From Paramarasmius palmivorus (lineage: Eukaryota > Basidiomycota > Agaricomycetes > Agaricales > Marasmiaceae), in assembly GCA_037176845.1 (NCBI GenBank), contig JAYKXP010000038.1, forward strand, positions 186,001 through 250,000: DNA of 64,000 nucleotides. Direction: 5' to 3'. Both the position numbers and the translations under genes were made by a program. The notes below the pieces were generated by a model. The model ran no database searches. It saw nothing but the letters and a program-made list of their open reading frames with translations, and was not told where the DNA came from. Shown piece after piece: positions 22,801 through 32,154 of the stretch (position 1 is the stretch's first letter; every line of letters starts with the position of its first letter).

Positions 22801-22831
22801 GTCGGCGGTATCCGCCGACCCACTCCGCTAG
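22801..22831 (+). mobile_element. Helitron 3' terminus (hairpin plus CTAG)
   Basis: Left arm GTCGGCGG (22801-22808), loop TAT, right arm CCGCCGAC (22812-22819), spacer CCACTCCG, then CTAG (22828-22831), followed by T. This is the textbook Helitron end: a GC-rich hairpin about 10 nt before CTRR, inserted so that a host T follows. It lies downstream of a Rep-helicase gene in the expected orientation. Across the boundary the DNA changes abruptly into the coding sequence of a host gene family that has intact copies at 25478 and 27491. Confidence 0.85.
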
Positions 22832-23482
22832 TTGATATCATCCACCTGGAGCTCGAACCGGTCGAGTGTGATCTGCGAATTGCCATCCTCGTAAATGCGT
22901 GTATCTTGCTGGTTTTTAAGGATGACTGTGTGGTGTCCTGGTAACCCAAACCAGCGATGATATAGAAGAACCTTGGGACGCTTTGCAGATCAGCTATCGT
23001 AGCACCAAAATAAGAGCATGTTTCACACACCGGTGGGTTATTTCCATCGTCCGTATAATTCAGAGCATCGATATCCTCGAAATGTTGTTCATCGGGGTTG
23101 CAGTCGATACAAATGGCATAGAGACCTCCATGAGAGCGAGGTATGCCATAGTAGAAGAATCCATTGGCTGGCACTTTGTCCCATGTCAAGAGACTATGAC
23201 AAGCATACAAGCGCAAAGAATACTCCACCTGGGAAGTCTACAGCGTCCGTTAGCATTTCATTGCATACACATAACTCGGGGGTCCTACTACATACCGAAT
23301 GTGACCATCGCATTCGGACTGTTTGAACTCGCTAGCGTCCCAGTCTGGCCAACGTGGCTCGCATTCCATGTGCCATTCTTGAACCAATCGCCGCTGTAAC
23401 GGAGGTGTTTTGTGTCCCTGTCGTCAAAAGTGATGTTTTTATAACGAATGGAAGTATCAGACATCCTAGGGCTAAGAGACAT
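22828..23482 (-). pseudogene. Ectodomain-family gene truncated by Helitron insertion
   Basis: Three exons read leftward from 23482 (alternative ATG 23464). They give MSDTSIRYKNITFDDRD, GDWFKNGTWNASHVG, then FFYYGIPRSHGGLYAICIDC with DEQHFEDIDALN, then LLYHRWFGLPGHHTVILKNQ and ITLDRFELQVDDIN with TAG at 22828-22830. The two intact paralogues continue after FELQV into a Ser/Thr/Pro stalk, a transmembrane helix and a tail. Here the coding sequence meets the Helitron CTAG instead, so stalk and membrane anchor are lost and the stop codon comes from the transposon end. The product could still be a short secreted or soluble ectodomain. The rest of the gene should lie beyond the Helitron 5' end, outside the window. 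Confidence 0.75.
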
Positions 23483-24160
23483 TTAGTGGTTTAAGCTACA
23501 ATAGTCAAGTCGTAGATTACGAATATATAGCCAGTCACAGTTGAGCAATATACTCAATATGTACAATTCTTGGCGACGTACTAATTCATCTCAAATAAGA
23601 TGTACGACCTGCGACATAATGATTGGTGAGTGCGCAGCGCCTGCGCAAGTTCAAGTAAATGGCCGGGGTGAGATTGGGACGTGATCCATGATGCATTGCA
23701 TGTTATGATAGGTACGAGGTGTTATCTGGTGTTATGAGGTGTGAAATTGTCAAAAATTATTTTTACGTCGCGCTCCGGTCTTTTCCACAACGTCCGTTCC
23801 TAGAAAATTGGGCGGCCCGGACGTCCGGGATCTTTCTGGTTAACTCTGAAGAGTCTGAACGCCGCTTACATAGTTAGTTCCACTAAATATCTTTGAGGAT
23901 TACATTCGTGAGCTCATGAATGTCCGAGAATTCAAGGAAACCCCACTGAGCAAGCGAATCAATAGGTTTTGATCAATTCACCTGCGTGAAGCTACCGGCG
24001 ATAATTCCGAAAATGGACAGTGCCCAATCATTTTCAATTAGTACTAATCGACCGACAGCGTTGTACATAGTCGTCGAGTTCGAGTAGATACATCTCAAGC
24101 TCAGAGGGGACATTTAGATGCAACAAATCTTCAGCATAGTAGCATTTTTGCAGGAATTAA
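23483..24160. other. Intergenic, no gene seen
   Basis: Spacer between the Helitron-truncated family member and the relic member. I see no exon with family similarity and no other gene. Confidence 0.4.
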
Positions 24161-24167
24161 AACGTAC

Positions 24168-24318
24168 CGAATGTTACGCTGACCGTCAAACTATTAGTGC
24201 TGGATAACGTTCCACTTTCCCCGACCCTACTCGCATTGTAGTTACTTTCATTATACTAATCTGAAGAGTATTTGAGTGCCGGGTCTCGGTCATCATAGAC
24301 GATCCTTTTCGTAGACAT
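24168..24318 (-). pseudogene. Relic first exon of the ectodomain family
   Basis: Read leftward from ATG at 24316-24318: MSTKRIVYDDRDPALKYSSD, then an in-frame TAG at 24256-24258, then YNESNYNASRVGESGTLSST and VTFGT followed by a donor GTACGT. The DDRD, NYNAS, GESGTL and VTFG positions align with exon 1 of the three neighbours. No second or third exon is found to the left, and the stop plus loss of the Trp-containing segment indicate a dead copy. Confidence 0.65.
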
Positions 24319-24496
24319 CTCCAGCAGAATTGCATGAATCACGCTGAGATTCAGAGGAAGGGCGTGGGCATCGACATCCATGAGAGATCCGAAGTTGATA
24401 TAGACTATCCCTGAAGCATGATGGGGGAAAGAGGACGTGTAGAAGGGATCCTGAGATCACTGATGTTAGCAGTCTCCGGTTTCTCACGAATATTAA

Positions 24497-24989
24497 TCGA
24501 GCGGCACCCTTACCTCCGTCGTCGACATCCTGGATCCCTCTTTCTCTCATGTCAATCTGTACGAGCTTTTTGGAGTGACAAGAGATGCGTCTGCAGAGGG
24601 GATAAAGGCTGCATCTCGTCGAAAATTGCTAAAACATCATCCCGATAAGGTTCAACAAGCAAACAGCACGTCGACAACAGATGTGGAAGTCATCACCATC
24701 AAGAATGCATACAATACCCTGTCATCGATCATCTCCCGTTTTACGAGCGTAGTATGATGCCGGGGTGCTCGGGAACCTGCTGCGAGCTGCCGGCTCAAGA
24801 CCAGCACAAGTTGTTTCGTCAAATCAATTTGAGGAGGTGGACACAGAAGGACAGGGTGCTTGGCGATACCGTTGTCGTTGTGGTGGCTTCTATAGAATTA
24901 CCGAAGCGGACATGGAGAAAGGACTTCATCTGATGGGATGTGATTGCTGTTCAGAGGCTGTTTGGGTGGGCTTTGAGTTATCGGAGTAA
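24497..24989 (+). pseudogene. DPH4-type J-domain/CSL zinc-finger gene, decayed
   Basis: Plus-strand frames encode NLYELFGVTRDASAEGIKAA, then RRKLLKHHPDKVQ (J-domain with the HPD motif), AYNTLSS, then YDAGVLGNLLRAAG, and WRYRCRCGGFYRITEADMEK with CDCCSEAVWVGFEL and TAA. A J-domain followed by a CSL zinc finger (CRCG...CDCC) is the layout of the diphthamide-synthesis cochaperone DPH4/Jjj3. Three defects are seen. No ATG lies between the upstream stop (24494) and the J-domain. There is a frame change near 24735. A TAG at 24750-24752 sits directly before YDA, where a residue such as Gln is expected. No GT-AG intron removes them while keeping frame. Confidence 0.65.
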
Positions 24990-25477
24990 TGGACTGGTTC
25001 TTGGACTGGTAGGTTCTCGTGCTACGTGTCCCTTGATTAGTGCTGAAAAACCACTCTCAAGAGCATTGATTTCCATGCCACGCCACTCGACCTTATTGCT
25101 CACGACAATCCGTGTCGTCTCAACTTTTTCCAACTAGGATAAGATCTTGTGGTTGCAATTCCCGTTGCCGTTCCCAGTCACGCCATAACCTTCCTCACCG
25201 ATCCTATCTCTCTACCTTGTTCGTGATGGCCCAATGTCGGTGATGACCGGAGGCGGAGGAAAGGAAAAATTATAGCAAGTACCATTGGTTCCATTTATGC
25301 TTACTTTCGCAACTAACCTGTGTCCAGTATTCATTACGACCATTTGATCACACATACTTTGTGGCGAAACAGAATAACAACGTATGCATGCGATTCTCTT
25401 TGACTACTTAGTGGGTCAAGGTAAGATCAGGATCATCAGAGCCCTCGAGTTTTCGATAGGTATTGTACTTGGAGGTA
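24990..25477. other. Intergenic, no gene seen
   Basis: 3' flanks of the decayed J-domain gene and of the minus-strand gene ending at 25478. No further coding signal recognised. Confidence 0.4.
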
Positions 25478-26687
25478 TCACGACCGCGAACGAAATACCT
25501 GGTCATAGTCAGGCGGCAAGGTCGCCCTGTCGTCATTCTGTTCTTCTATTCCCCTCATATCAACTGCTCTACGTCTTTCCCGCCGTGGTGATATCAAGTC
25601 TCCGGGGGCTGGAGTATTGGGATCAGGGGGTTGCGACGTGTCGGGTAGGGGTTGGGCGTGGCCTTGCTTTGCTCTGTTCTTCTCCAAAGGAGAGATGTAC
25701 GTGTACGGGGTGACATCGAATAACCCTACATTTGCTGGGACCGTTTCGTCGATGACCCTTGATGTAGCATTTCTACGGCGCCAACAGCATCTAGCCAGTG
25801 CTATCAATGCCATCAACCCTATAAATACCCCTACCACCGATCCCATTATGATCCCTATGCTTTTCGAGCCCTCGTTCTTGGTGCTCGAAGAAGTAGAAGG
25901 CTGCGAGACGGGGTTGCTGCTTGAAGGGGTAGAGGGCTGAGAGACAGGGGCGCCACTTGAAGGGGTAGAAGGCTGAGAGACGGGGGCGCTGCTTGAAGGG
26001 GTAGAAGGCTGAGAGTCCGAAGCGCTGCTTGTCTGTCCGGAGGACACAGTCACGACTCGAGTTTCGTCAATCACTTGAAGCTCAAATCGATCGAGAGTGA
26101 GCTGCGATATGTCGTTTTTCACACGTGGATCACGCTGATTTTTCAGAATGACAGTGTGCTGTCCTGGCGTCTCAAACCAGCGGTGATATAATAGAACCTG
26201 ATATTACGGATTAGCGTAGCATTCGTTACCAAAGGATCTCTTACGAACTGGAGGGTTGCGACCATTGTCTGTACTATTCCGGGCATCGATGTCTTCAAAA
26301 TGTTGGTCTTCGGGATTGCAATCTATACAGATCGCATAAAGACCTGGGCCAGAGCGCCGTATACCGTAGTAGAAGAAGCCATTGGCAAGGACTGCTCCAC
26401 GTAAGGATAACCTTGTGTAATAAGAACGTGATCGCAAAGCAAATTTCAGTGCTCACCTGGAAAATCTAATAGTAAGACACCATTAGCAGACAGTCGGATG
26501 GTTCAGACTACTTCATACCGAAAGTAACCATTGCCTGCTTATTGGCGACCGCCAGTGTTCCAGTCTGGCCAGTATTGGTTGCATTATATGTGCCAGTCCG
26601 AAGCCAACTGCCACTGTATTGCAGGTGTTGAGTGTCCCTGTCGTCAAAGGTAAGGTTCCTAAAACGAGGCGGAGTAGTGTCTGACAT
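25478..26687 (-). CDS. Single-pass membrane protein of the tandem ectodomain family
   Basis: Three exons from ATG at 26687 (in-frame alternative 26708) to TGA at 25478. The ectodomain reads PRFRNLTFDDRDTQHLQYSG, NATNTGQTGTLAV and MVTFGM, then ANGFFYYGIRRSGPGLYAIC with NPEDQHFEDIDARNSTDN, then LLYHRWFETPGQHTVILKNQ and LTLDRFELQVIDETRVV. A stalk with SQPSTPSS repeats leads to a transmembrane helix (IGIIMGSVVGVFIGLMALIA), the basic stop-transfer RCCWRRR, and a ~90-residue cytoplasmic tail ending DYDQVFRSRS. The strand-rich ectodomain recalls a galactose-binding-like fold, but I do not know its ligand. There is no classical signal peptide, so export would rely on the helix as anchor. Confidence 0.75.
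25897..26020 (-). repeat. 36-nt tandem repeat encoding SQPSTPSS stalk units
   Basis: About four imperfect 36-nt copies in frame, giving SQPSTPSSSAPV-like units. They form the extracellular Ser/Thr/Pro stalk. The paralogue at 27491 has about one unit, so copy number varies within the family. Confidence 0.8.
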
Positions 26688-26708
26688 TTTTGGTCGCCCA
26701 AGACCCAA

Positions 26709-27490
26709 GTATAATGCAGAAACGTCAGTGACAATGAGCTCGATGAAGATGAGGTTGCTTGCACTCGCGAGATTACTACGGAGACAATGTCCTGAAGGCC
26801 TTAGGCTGGGGCTAGCAACAAGTCAACGACCCTTGACGGTATAAGTCTGCATTTATATTGCTACATATTACTTGGATCACTGGTAGTCAATGAGCCAACA
26901 CATCACTGCCACATTGGTGCCACAGGCTTGCTATTAAACATCAATGATACTTGAAACAAACTGCCTTGTACCCTTTTCGGAACAATTGCAAGTCATAACG
27001 CCAGTAAGAAGAGCCTACCTAGCGCTTACACGGGGTGCCATATACCATACTTACCGGTTCGGGAGAATCGCTAGGACCAAGCTAGGACTCTGACTCACGA
27101 CACTGGTGATGCAACCACGATTAGTAACGTTACATAGAGGAATGGTTGCTATTTATCGTAGCCCCTCCAATTCTTATATACAGGGAAGACTTCAGTGTGC
27201 ATATATACAAGGACGTAGATTCGAATCCGCTCACGGTTTAAATCACTCGGCATACTTATCTCGGACCCTACCCGGCTCAAACTATGCTTTCACCTATCGA
27301 CCTTGTAGTATTCAAGTAGTATTGCCAGCAAATTGCCAGGACTAGTAAGTACATACAAAGTCGACTTGAAATTTCCGACCAACTCCATATTCTGATGCAA
27401 TGTTACTGAGAAAGATGCGGATAAACAACACCGTGCCACCCCAACTCGTACGCCTTCCTGTTCAGGACAGTTGTGGATGCCCAGAGGGGC
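26709..27490. other. Intergenic, no gene seen
   Basis: Region between two tandem family members. One short plus-strand open frame (27106-27345) has no recognisable features. No RNA gene could be supported. Confidence 0.4.
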
Positions 27491-28628
27491 TCAGAGCATG
27501 AAGCTCTGAAGGAACATCTCCCACGCTTCCTCAAGGGCGTGTTGTATAAGTAAGCCCATCAGAATACTCGGAAGGAGAAACGTTGGACGTAGTGTAAGTA
27601 GTGGAAGGGCCACCTCGTCGTGAACCAGTCCCGTAAGTTGTTCGAGAATTCGCCAAGGTGATGATGCTGGCTGGCAGTGTGAAGATATACTGCTTATGCC
27701 ATCACTTGAGCTCGTGGCTGGTGGCGAAGTAAATGCATAACTTGAAGGACGACGAACCTGCCCTCGAGTTAGATCGTTTCGAGAGGCTCGTGTCGGATTG
27801 GAATTGACAGGGCGAGCATTCAAGCGGCGCAGGTAGTATAAGCCTATCGTTATTATGACCGCTAGCAAAGCGCATCCTCCCACCGATATTCCTACAATTG
27901 CGCCGACATTTTTCGAGCCTTCGCGGTCGTTGAACAAAGGGGTAGAGGGTTGAGAGACCGGAGCGCTGCTTGTCTGTCCAGTGAACACAGTCACGACTCC
28001 AGTGTCGTCAATCACTTGAAGCTCAAATCGATCAAGAGTGAGCTGCGATATGTCGTTTCTCACACGTGAATCACGCTGATTTTTCAGAATGACAGTGTGC
28101 TGTCCTGGTGTCTCAAACCAGCGGTGATATAATAGAACCTGATATTTCAGATTAGCGTAGCATCGATACTAAAGCATCCCTTACGAACCGGAGGGTTGTG
28201 TCCATCGTCTGTACGATTCGAGACATCGATGTCTTCGAAATGTTGGTCTTCGGGATCGCAATCTATACAAATCGCATACAAACCTGGTCCAGACCGCCGC
28301 ATACCGTAGTAGAAGAAGCCATTGGCAGGTTCTGGAAAATCTAAAACACCATTAGCAGACAGCCAAATCACTCAGACTACTCTCCGTACCGAAAGTAACC
28401 GTTGCCAGGCTGTTGGAGCTCGCTAGTGTTCCAGTCTCACCGACGTTGCTCGCGTTATATGTGCCAGTAAGGAACCAATTGTCACTGTATCGCAGGTGTT
28501 CGACATCCCTGTCGTCGAAGGTAATATTCTTATAACGATATTGCTCATTGGTTCTGCGCTAAAGATCATATAAATGACGATGTAGTGCAAGACTAGGTGT
28601 ACTCACAGATAATGAGGTTTTTTCCATT
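27491..28628 (-). CDS. Single-pass membrane protein of the tandem ectodomain family
   Basis: Four exons. A short first exon MEKTSLS (ATG 28626-28628) is joined across an intron to RRTNEQYRYKNITFDDRD, then LTGTYNASNVGETGTLASSN. Exon 3 reads ANGFFYYGMRRSGPGLYAIC and DPEDQHFEDIDVSNRTDDGH, exon 4 LTLDRFELQVIDDTGVV. A shortened stalk with one SQPSTP unit is followed by a transmembrane helix (VGAIVGISVGGCALLAVIIT IGLYYL region) and a cytoplasmic tail. The tail after about residue 290 differs from the sister gene and may be misread if a further intron exists near 27660-27700, so the stop at 27491 is uncertain. It is nearly identical to the 25478 gene around FELQVID, consistent with recent duplication. 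Confidence 0.7.
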
Positions 28629-28839
28629 TGTATTCAAGTCATATTGTTTGATACCCTCTGCTTACTTATACCCACCTCGGTGTTTGGTCTTAAGGGGAGG
28701 CGAATAAAGAATCGAGTTCGGCTGCTTGATACCTTAGTTACCGCGAGATCGAATGTCAATAAGTCATAGATCTTCGCTTCGCATTACTAGACAGCCTCTG
28801 AAGTAGCCAGCTACGGAAATAGAAACCATCACAATTCAT

Positions 28840-31576
28840 CTACACTGGCACTGCAGTGTAGTCGTATTTAGTATGTGAGTCATTGAACGAGAGACATGAC
28901 TCACCGGGAGGAACATCAACCTCTTTTTGATCCAAATACCACGCCACTAACACGATGAAATATCAGCAACCTCACCATCTCAGCTAAATTGAGATATGAA
29001 CTCACAATCACTGCCCGGGATCTTCTCCACAAGGGTTTGACCGTCCCCAAACCAGTAGAATCGATTCATCGGCTTTTCTTCGAGAGGCTGATAGTCGAAG
29101 TCCTCCCACCGGGGATGTTCGAGTGCACGAACGCAATGCAAAGCCGAGCCTTCGTTACCTATCAGTATCCCAATCTTTGGGTTCCTTTTGATTTACCTGG
29201 CCAGAGAGCAATTACCCGCCCATCTTCCTTTCCAGCTTTATACCAGGATCTACATTTAGCTCCGAATACGCTCTGTGGACGATTCAGAAACACCTCTAGT
29301 TGAGGAGTTGTCTGACGCACCCTCGGGAAAAACGACTTTGAAATCATCACTATCAGCACATCATCACTGCGCACTCAGAATCACATGGCTCACATCAACA
29401 TACTCGTCAAAATCATCGACGGCCTCCTTCTTGACTTCCATGCTTTTCAGCCGTTCTCTTTGCAGTTTGAGAGTAGCTGCTACGGCATAGTCTACTTCCC
29501 TTTCAGCAATAACAAGTAGCGAGCCTGCACCAACGCCAGAGTTGGGGCCCAAAGACTGAAACCAGTTCGGAAAGCCGTCGACGGCGATGGACATGTACGT
29601 CCGGGGGTGTGGTGTCCACTTGTCGCTCAGACGAACTCCATTACGACCAATGACGGGGAACTCGTAGATAAAAGATGTATCAAAGCCTTGAAACAATGTG
29701 AGGCTGGGTAAGATCTTGGATGTAACTGACGTACCTGTGGCGCAGACAATGATGTCTAACTCGCGGAGTGTCCCGTCTATATTCTCTATGCCATAAGGTG
29801 TCACTCGTTTGATCGTTTCCGGCACGAAATCGACCTGGATAGCGATATCAGTGCGAGACCATGAACAAGGGATCGCTGGATGCTGACATTATCTTGACAC
29901 AATGCTTCAAGGTATCCTGGACCTGGTGTAAGTCTTCTACACGCGACAGGGAAGTCTGGTATCACTGCAAGAGACAGATGAGCCGTAGACGGAGAAGACG
30001 GGGTGTAGTTGCCTACTGCTTTCCGCAATCAAAGGTTTCGTAGCAAGTTTCTTTAACATGCTTTCCTTGAATGATATTCTTGCGTCTCCTTGCCCAGGGT
30101 TATCCACAAGAGTCGCGGGGAACACCGCCTGCAGGTTTTGAGCATCAAGTCACAAACCAAATAGCGCTGAACAACCTACATTCAAATCGGACTCAAGTTC
30201 TTTTCGGAATTTGCGATAATAATCAGGATCCTTGAATCGTGCCTTGTCAGCTTCAGTGAATTTATCTTGAGAGTCAGCGTCAGTCGTTTCCCACACTAGA
30301 CTATCAGCTCAAACCCACAGTTATCGGAGCCCGATGCACCCGAAAGCCGGTCCAATGTCTCCCTGACAAAAGTGGTAGATATCCAAGTCTTCCCCCGAAC
30401 ATAATTCACTAGATGGCCGACTTTGGGCTGAAGTGCAGCCACAAGCTGTATTGCGGACGAACCCTGTCGGCGGTTTTAGCTCCTATTGCTGATGATGACG
30501 AAGCAAAACCCACAACTCCGATAACTCCGACTCTCTTATCACCCCAACTTTGAACTGTATCCTCCCAGTTACTATGAGGATCGCTGTCGCCTTCTCCAGT
30601 TTCCCACTGTGCACTATGGATGACCTTTCCCCGGAAGTCATGCAGCCCTTCTATATCCGGCCACTTCCAGCGGCTCAGGCCCCCCAAACCGGTGAAAAAG
30701 ACGTCCGCGGTATCTTCGAACTCTTCAAAGTCCTCTTGCCCTGATGTAGCGTTTGTTTTAGGCCGCCGAATGGTCAGGTGCCATTTTCCGGCGTCTTCAT
30801 TCCAAGTTGCGGACATCAGGCGATGTTGTAGCTTGATGCAAGGCATGAGCTTGTACCTGTCAACCACAGATTCAAGGTATTCTAGAATTTCCCTTCCTGG
30901 GGCGTAGAAAGACGACCAGTTCGGCTACGCCAAGGAATTAGCATATAACTAGAGGCGTGGTGAAGGACATACGTTCTCGATGAAAGTGAGCTGATACTAC
31001 AGTAGCACGCATGAGCAAGCCATACCATAAAGAGTAAACTTCATCTGACCGTATGTGAAGGTAGATCACAGGCGAGACCCTGGTATGGACGAATCAGAGA
31101 GCCGCATATTTGATGAAAAGAGATTAATCACAGGGTATTTGTTTGAGAACCACGTTCCACCAACTCCTGCGTTCTTGTCATAGATTGTTAGGTCGAGGTT
31201 CTTCACTCGTTGACGAAACCTATAGGATATCAATTGAGAATGCGTACACCACGCGTCGGGTGATGTGGTACGGTACCGAATTCCAGCCGTGATACCTAAT
31301 GAATACCAGTCAACTCCTGAAGAAAAGGGAAGCTTGTGTGGGCATACCTGAGTAGCCAGCGCCTATGACAACGACTTTCATAGGACGCGGGTCATCGATA
31401 CAGAAGTCTCCGAGGTCGAAACGATTAGACATCGACGGTGTTTCTACGTCATTGACCATAGCAATGCCATCCTCAGCTCTATGCTCATCCAGATAGACGG
31501 AGATGGGATCTCCGAAGCCATTCGTGTTGGTCGCGTAGCCGTTAGGGTTGAGGGGGGTTGGAGTGATCGAAGCCAT
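28840..31576 (-). CDS. FAD-dependent monooxygenase (FMO/Baeyer-Villiger type)
   Basis: Many exons from ATG at 31576 (alternative 31594) to about 28840, roughly 620-640 residues. The FAD-binding glycine motif VVVIGAGYSG lies at about residue 75. LDLTIYDKNAGVGGTWF and LACDLPSHTYQ follow. The NADPH-binding GVIGVGSSAIQLVAALQPKV appears once a 51-bp intron is removed near 30460-30510. VTPYGIENIDGTLRELDIIV leads into CATGTS, then WFQSLGPNSGVGAGS, CRSWYKAGKEDGRVIALWPG and RALEHPRWEDFDYQ. These are the class B flavin monooxygenase signatures; enzymes of this type oxygenate ketones or heteroatoms using NADPH and O2. The substrate is unknown. The exact last exon and stop are uncertain. No frame defect seen. 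Confidence 0.85.
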
Positions 31577-31594
31577 GGAGATGCAGATTGTCAC

Positions 31595-32154
31595 TTGGTG
31601 AGTGCTATTTCAATCATCCTTTAGATTGATAATTAGCTCACGATAGCCCTTTGGGCTAGTGATATGTCCTAAATGCATATCGGATGACACAAGACCATGG
31701 GAAGGTGCTATCCTGTTAGGGAATGCGATTATCATCTCGAGAACGACATTCCGGAAAAACTGGTAACTTTTTGCTCATGTGCACCGTATTCAAACTGTTA
31801 CCATTTGACATTTGTCAGTGAACTGGACCGGGTACGCGACGAAAAGAACCTCACCGACTCGGACGGTCCATCAAAATGTTGTCTCTTTGTGATCCAATAA
31901 GATTTCATTCGTAGGCTGCATGATGGGTGCGCAGATTCCAGCGGCAAATTCTGCAAGAAGGAGACCGAGGGAATTCATTTGCGAGCGTCGAGCATGCGCA
32001 GCAACAAAAATTGAATGTGGTTGAGGTTAGGGTTCCCAGCTTCCCTCTCTGGCAGCCAACCATACCCGGCTGTCTCGACGCTTATTATACACCCTTCTTC
32101 ATGCCCAAGGGCTCTTCAGTATAGCTCGAAGCTCGGAAATAGCTCTTTGAAACG
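31595..32154. other. Divergent intergenic region
   Basis: Promoter space between the divergently transcribed monooxygenase and AP-3 delta genes. No gene recognised; short open frames lack codon structure. Confidence 0.4.

Larger units (their letters stand above)
1..22831 (+). mobile_element. Giant autonomous Helitron, 5' end outside window
   Basis: A rolling-circle element is inferred from two parts in the correct relative orientation. A Rep-helicase gene is transcribed to the right (11096-19293), and a Helitron 3' terminus lies at 22801-22831: 8-bp GC-rich hairpin, 8-nt spacer, CTAG, followed by host T. The right boundary falls inside a member of a host gene family, which is truncated exactly there. 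The other half of that gene should flank the 5' end (A followed by TC), but no such sequence was found anywhere to the left. The element would therefore start before base 1 and exceed 22.8 kb. Cargo includes two large unknown genes, a Csm1/Pcs1-like gene, an acidic-tailed unknown gene, two double-MYND genes and an F-box-like gene. The alternative is that the 3' terminus belongs to a smaller non-autonomous Helitron nested near the right end. Boundary certainty is high on the right and absent on the left. Confidence 0.65.

Noticed and set aside
22801..22819. Hairpin as a transcription terminator
   Set aside because: Eukaryotic genes do not use such hairpins, and the spacing to CTAG-T plus the split gene fit a Helitron end better.
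24335..24425. Minus-strand GIVYINFGSLMDVDAH resembling a UDP-glycosyltransferase strand
   Set aside because: Only about 25 residues match and no other part of such an enzyme is nearby.
27205..27225. tRNA B-box-like GATTCGAATCC
   Set aside because: No A-box or acceptor-stem pairing could be found in the preceding 60 bp.
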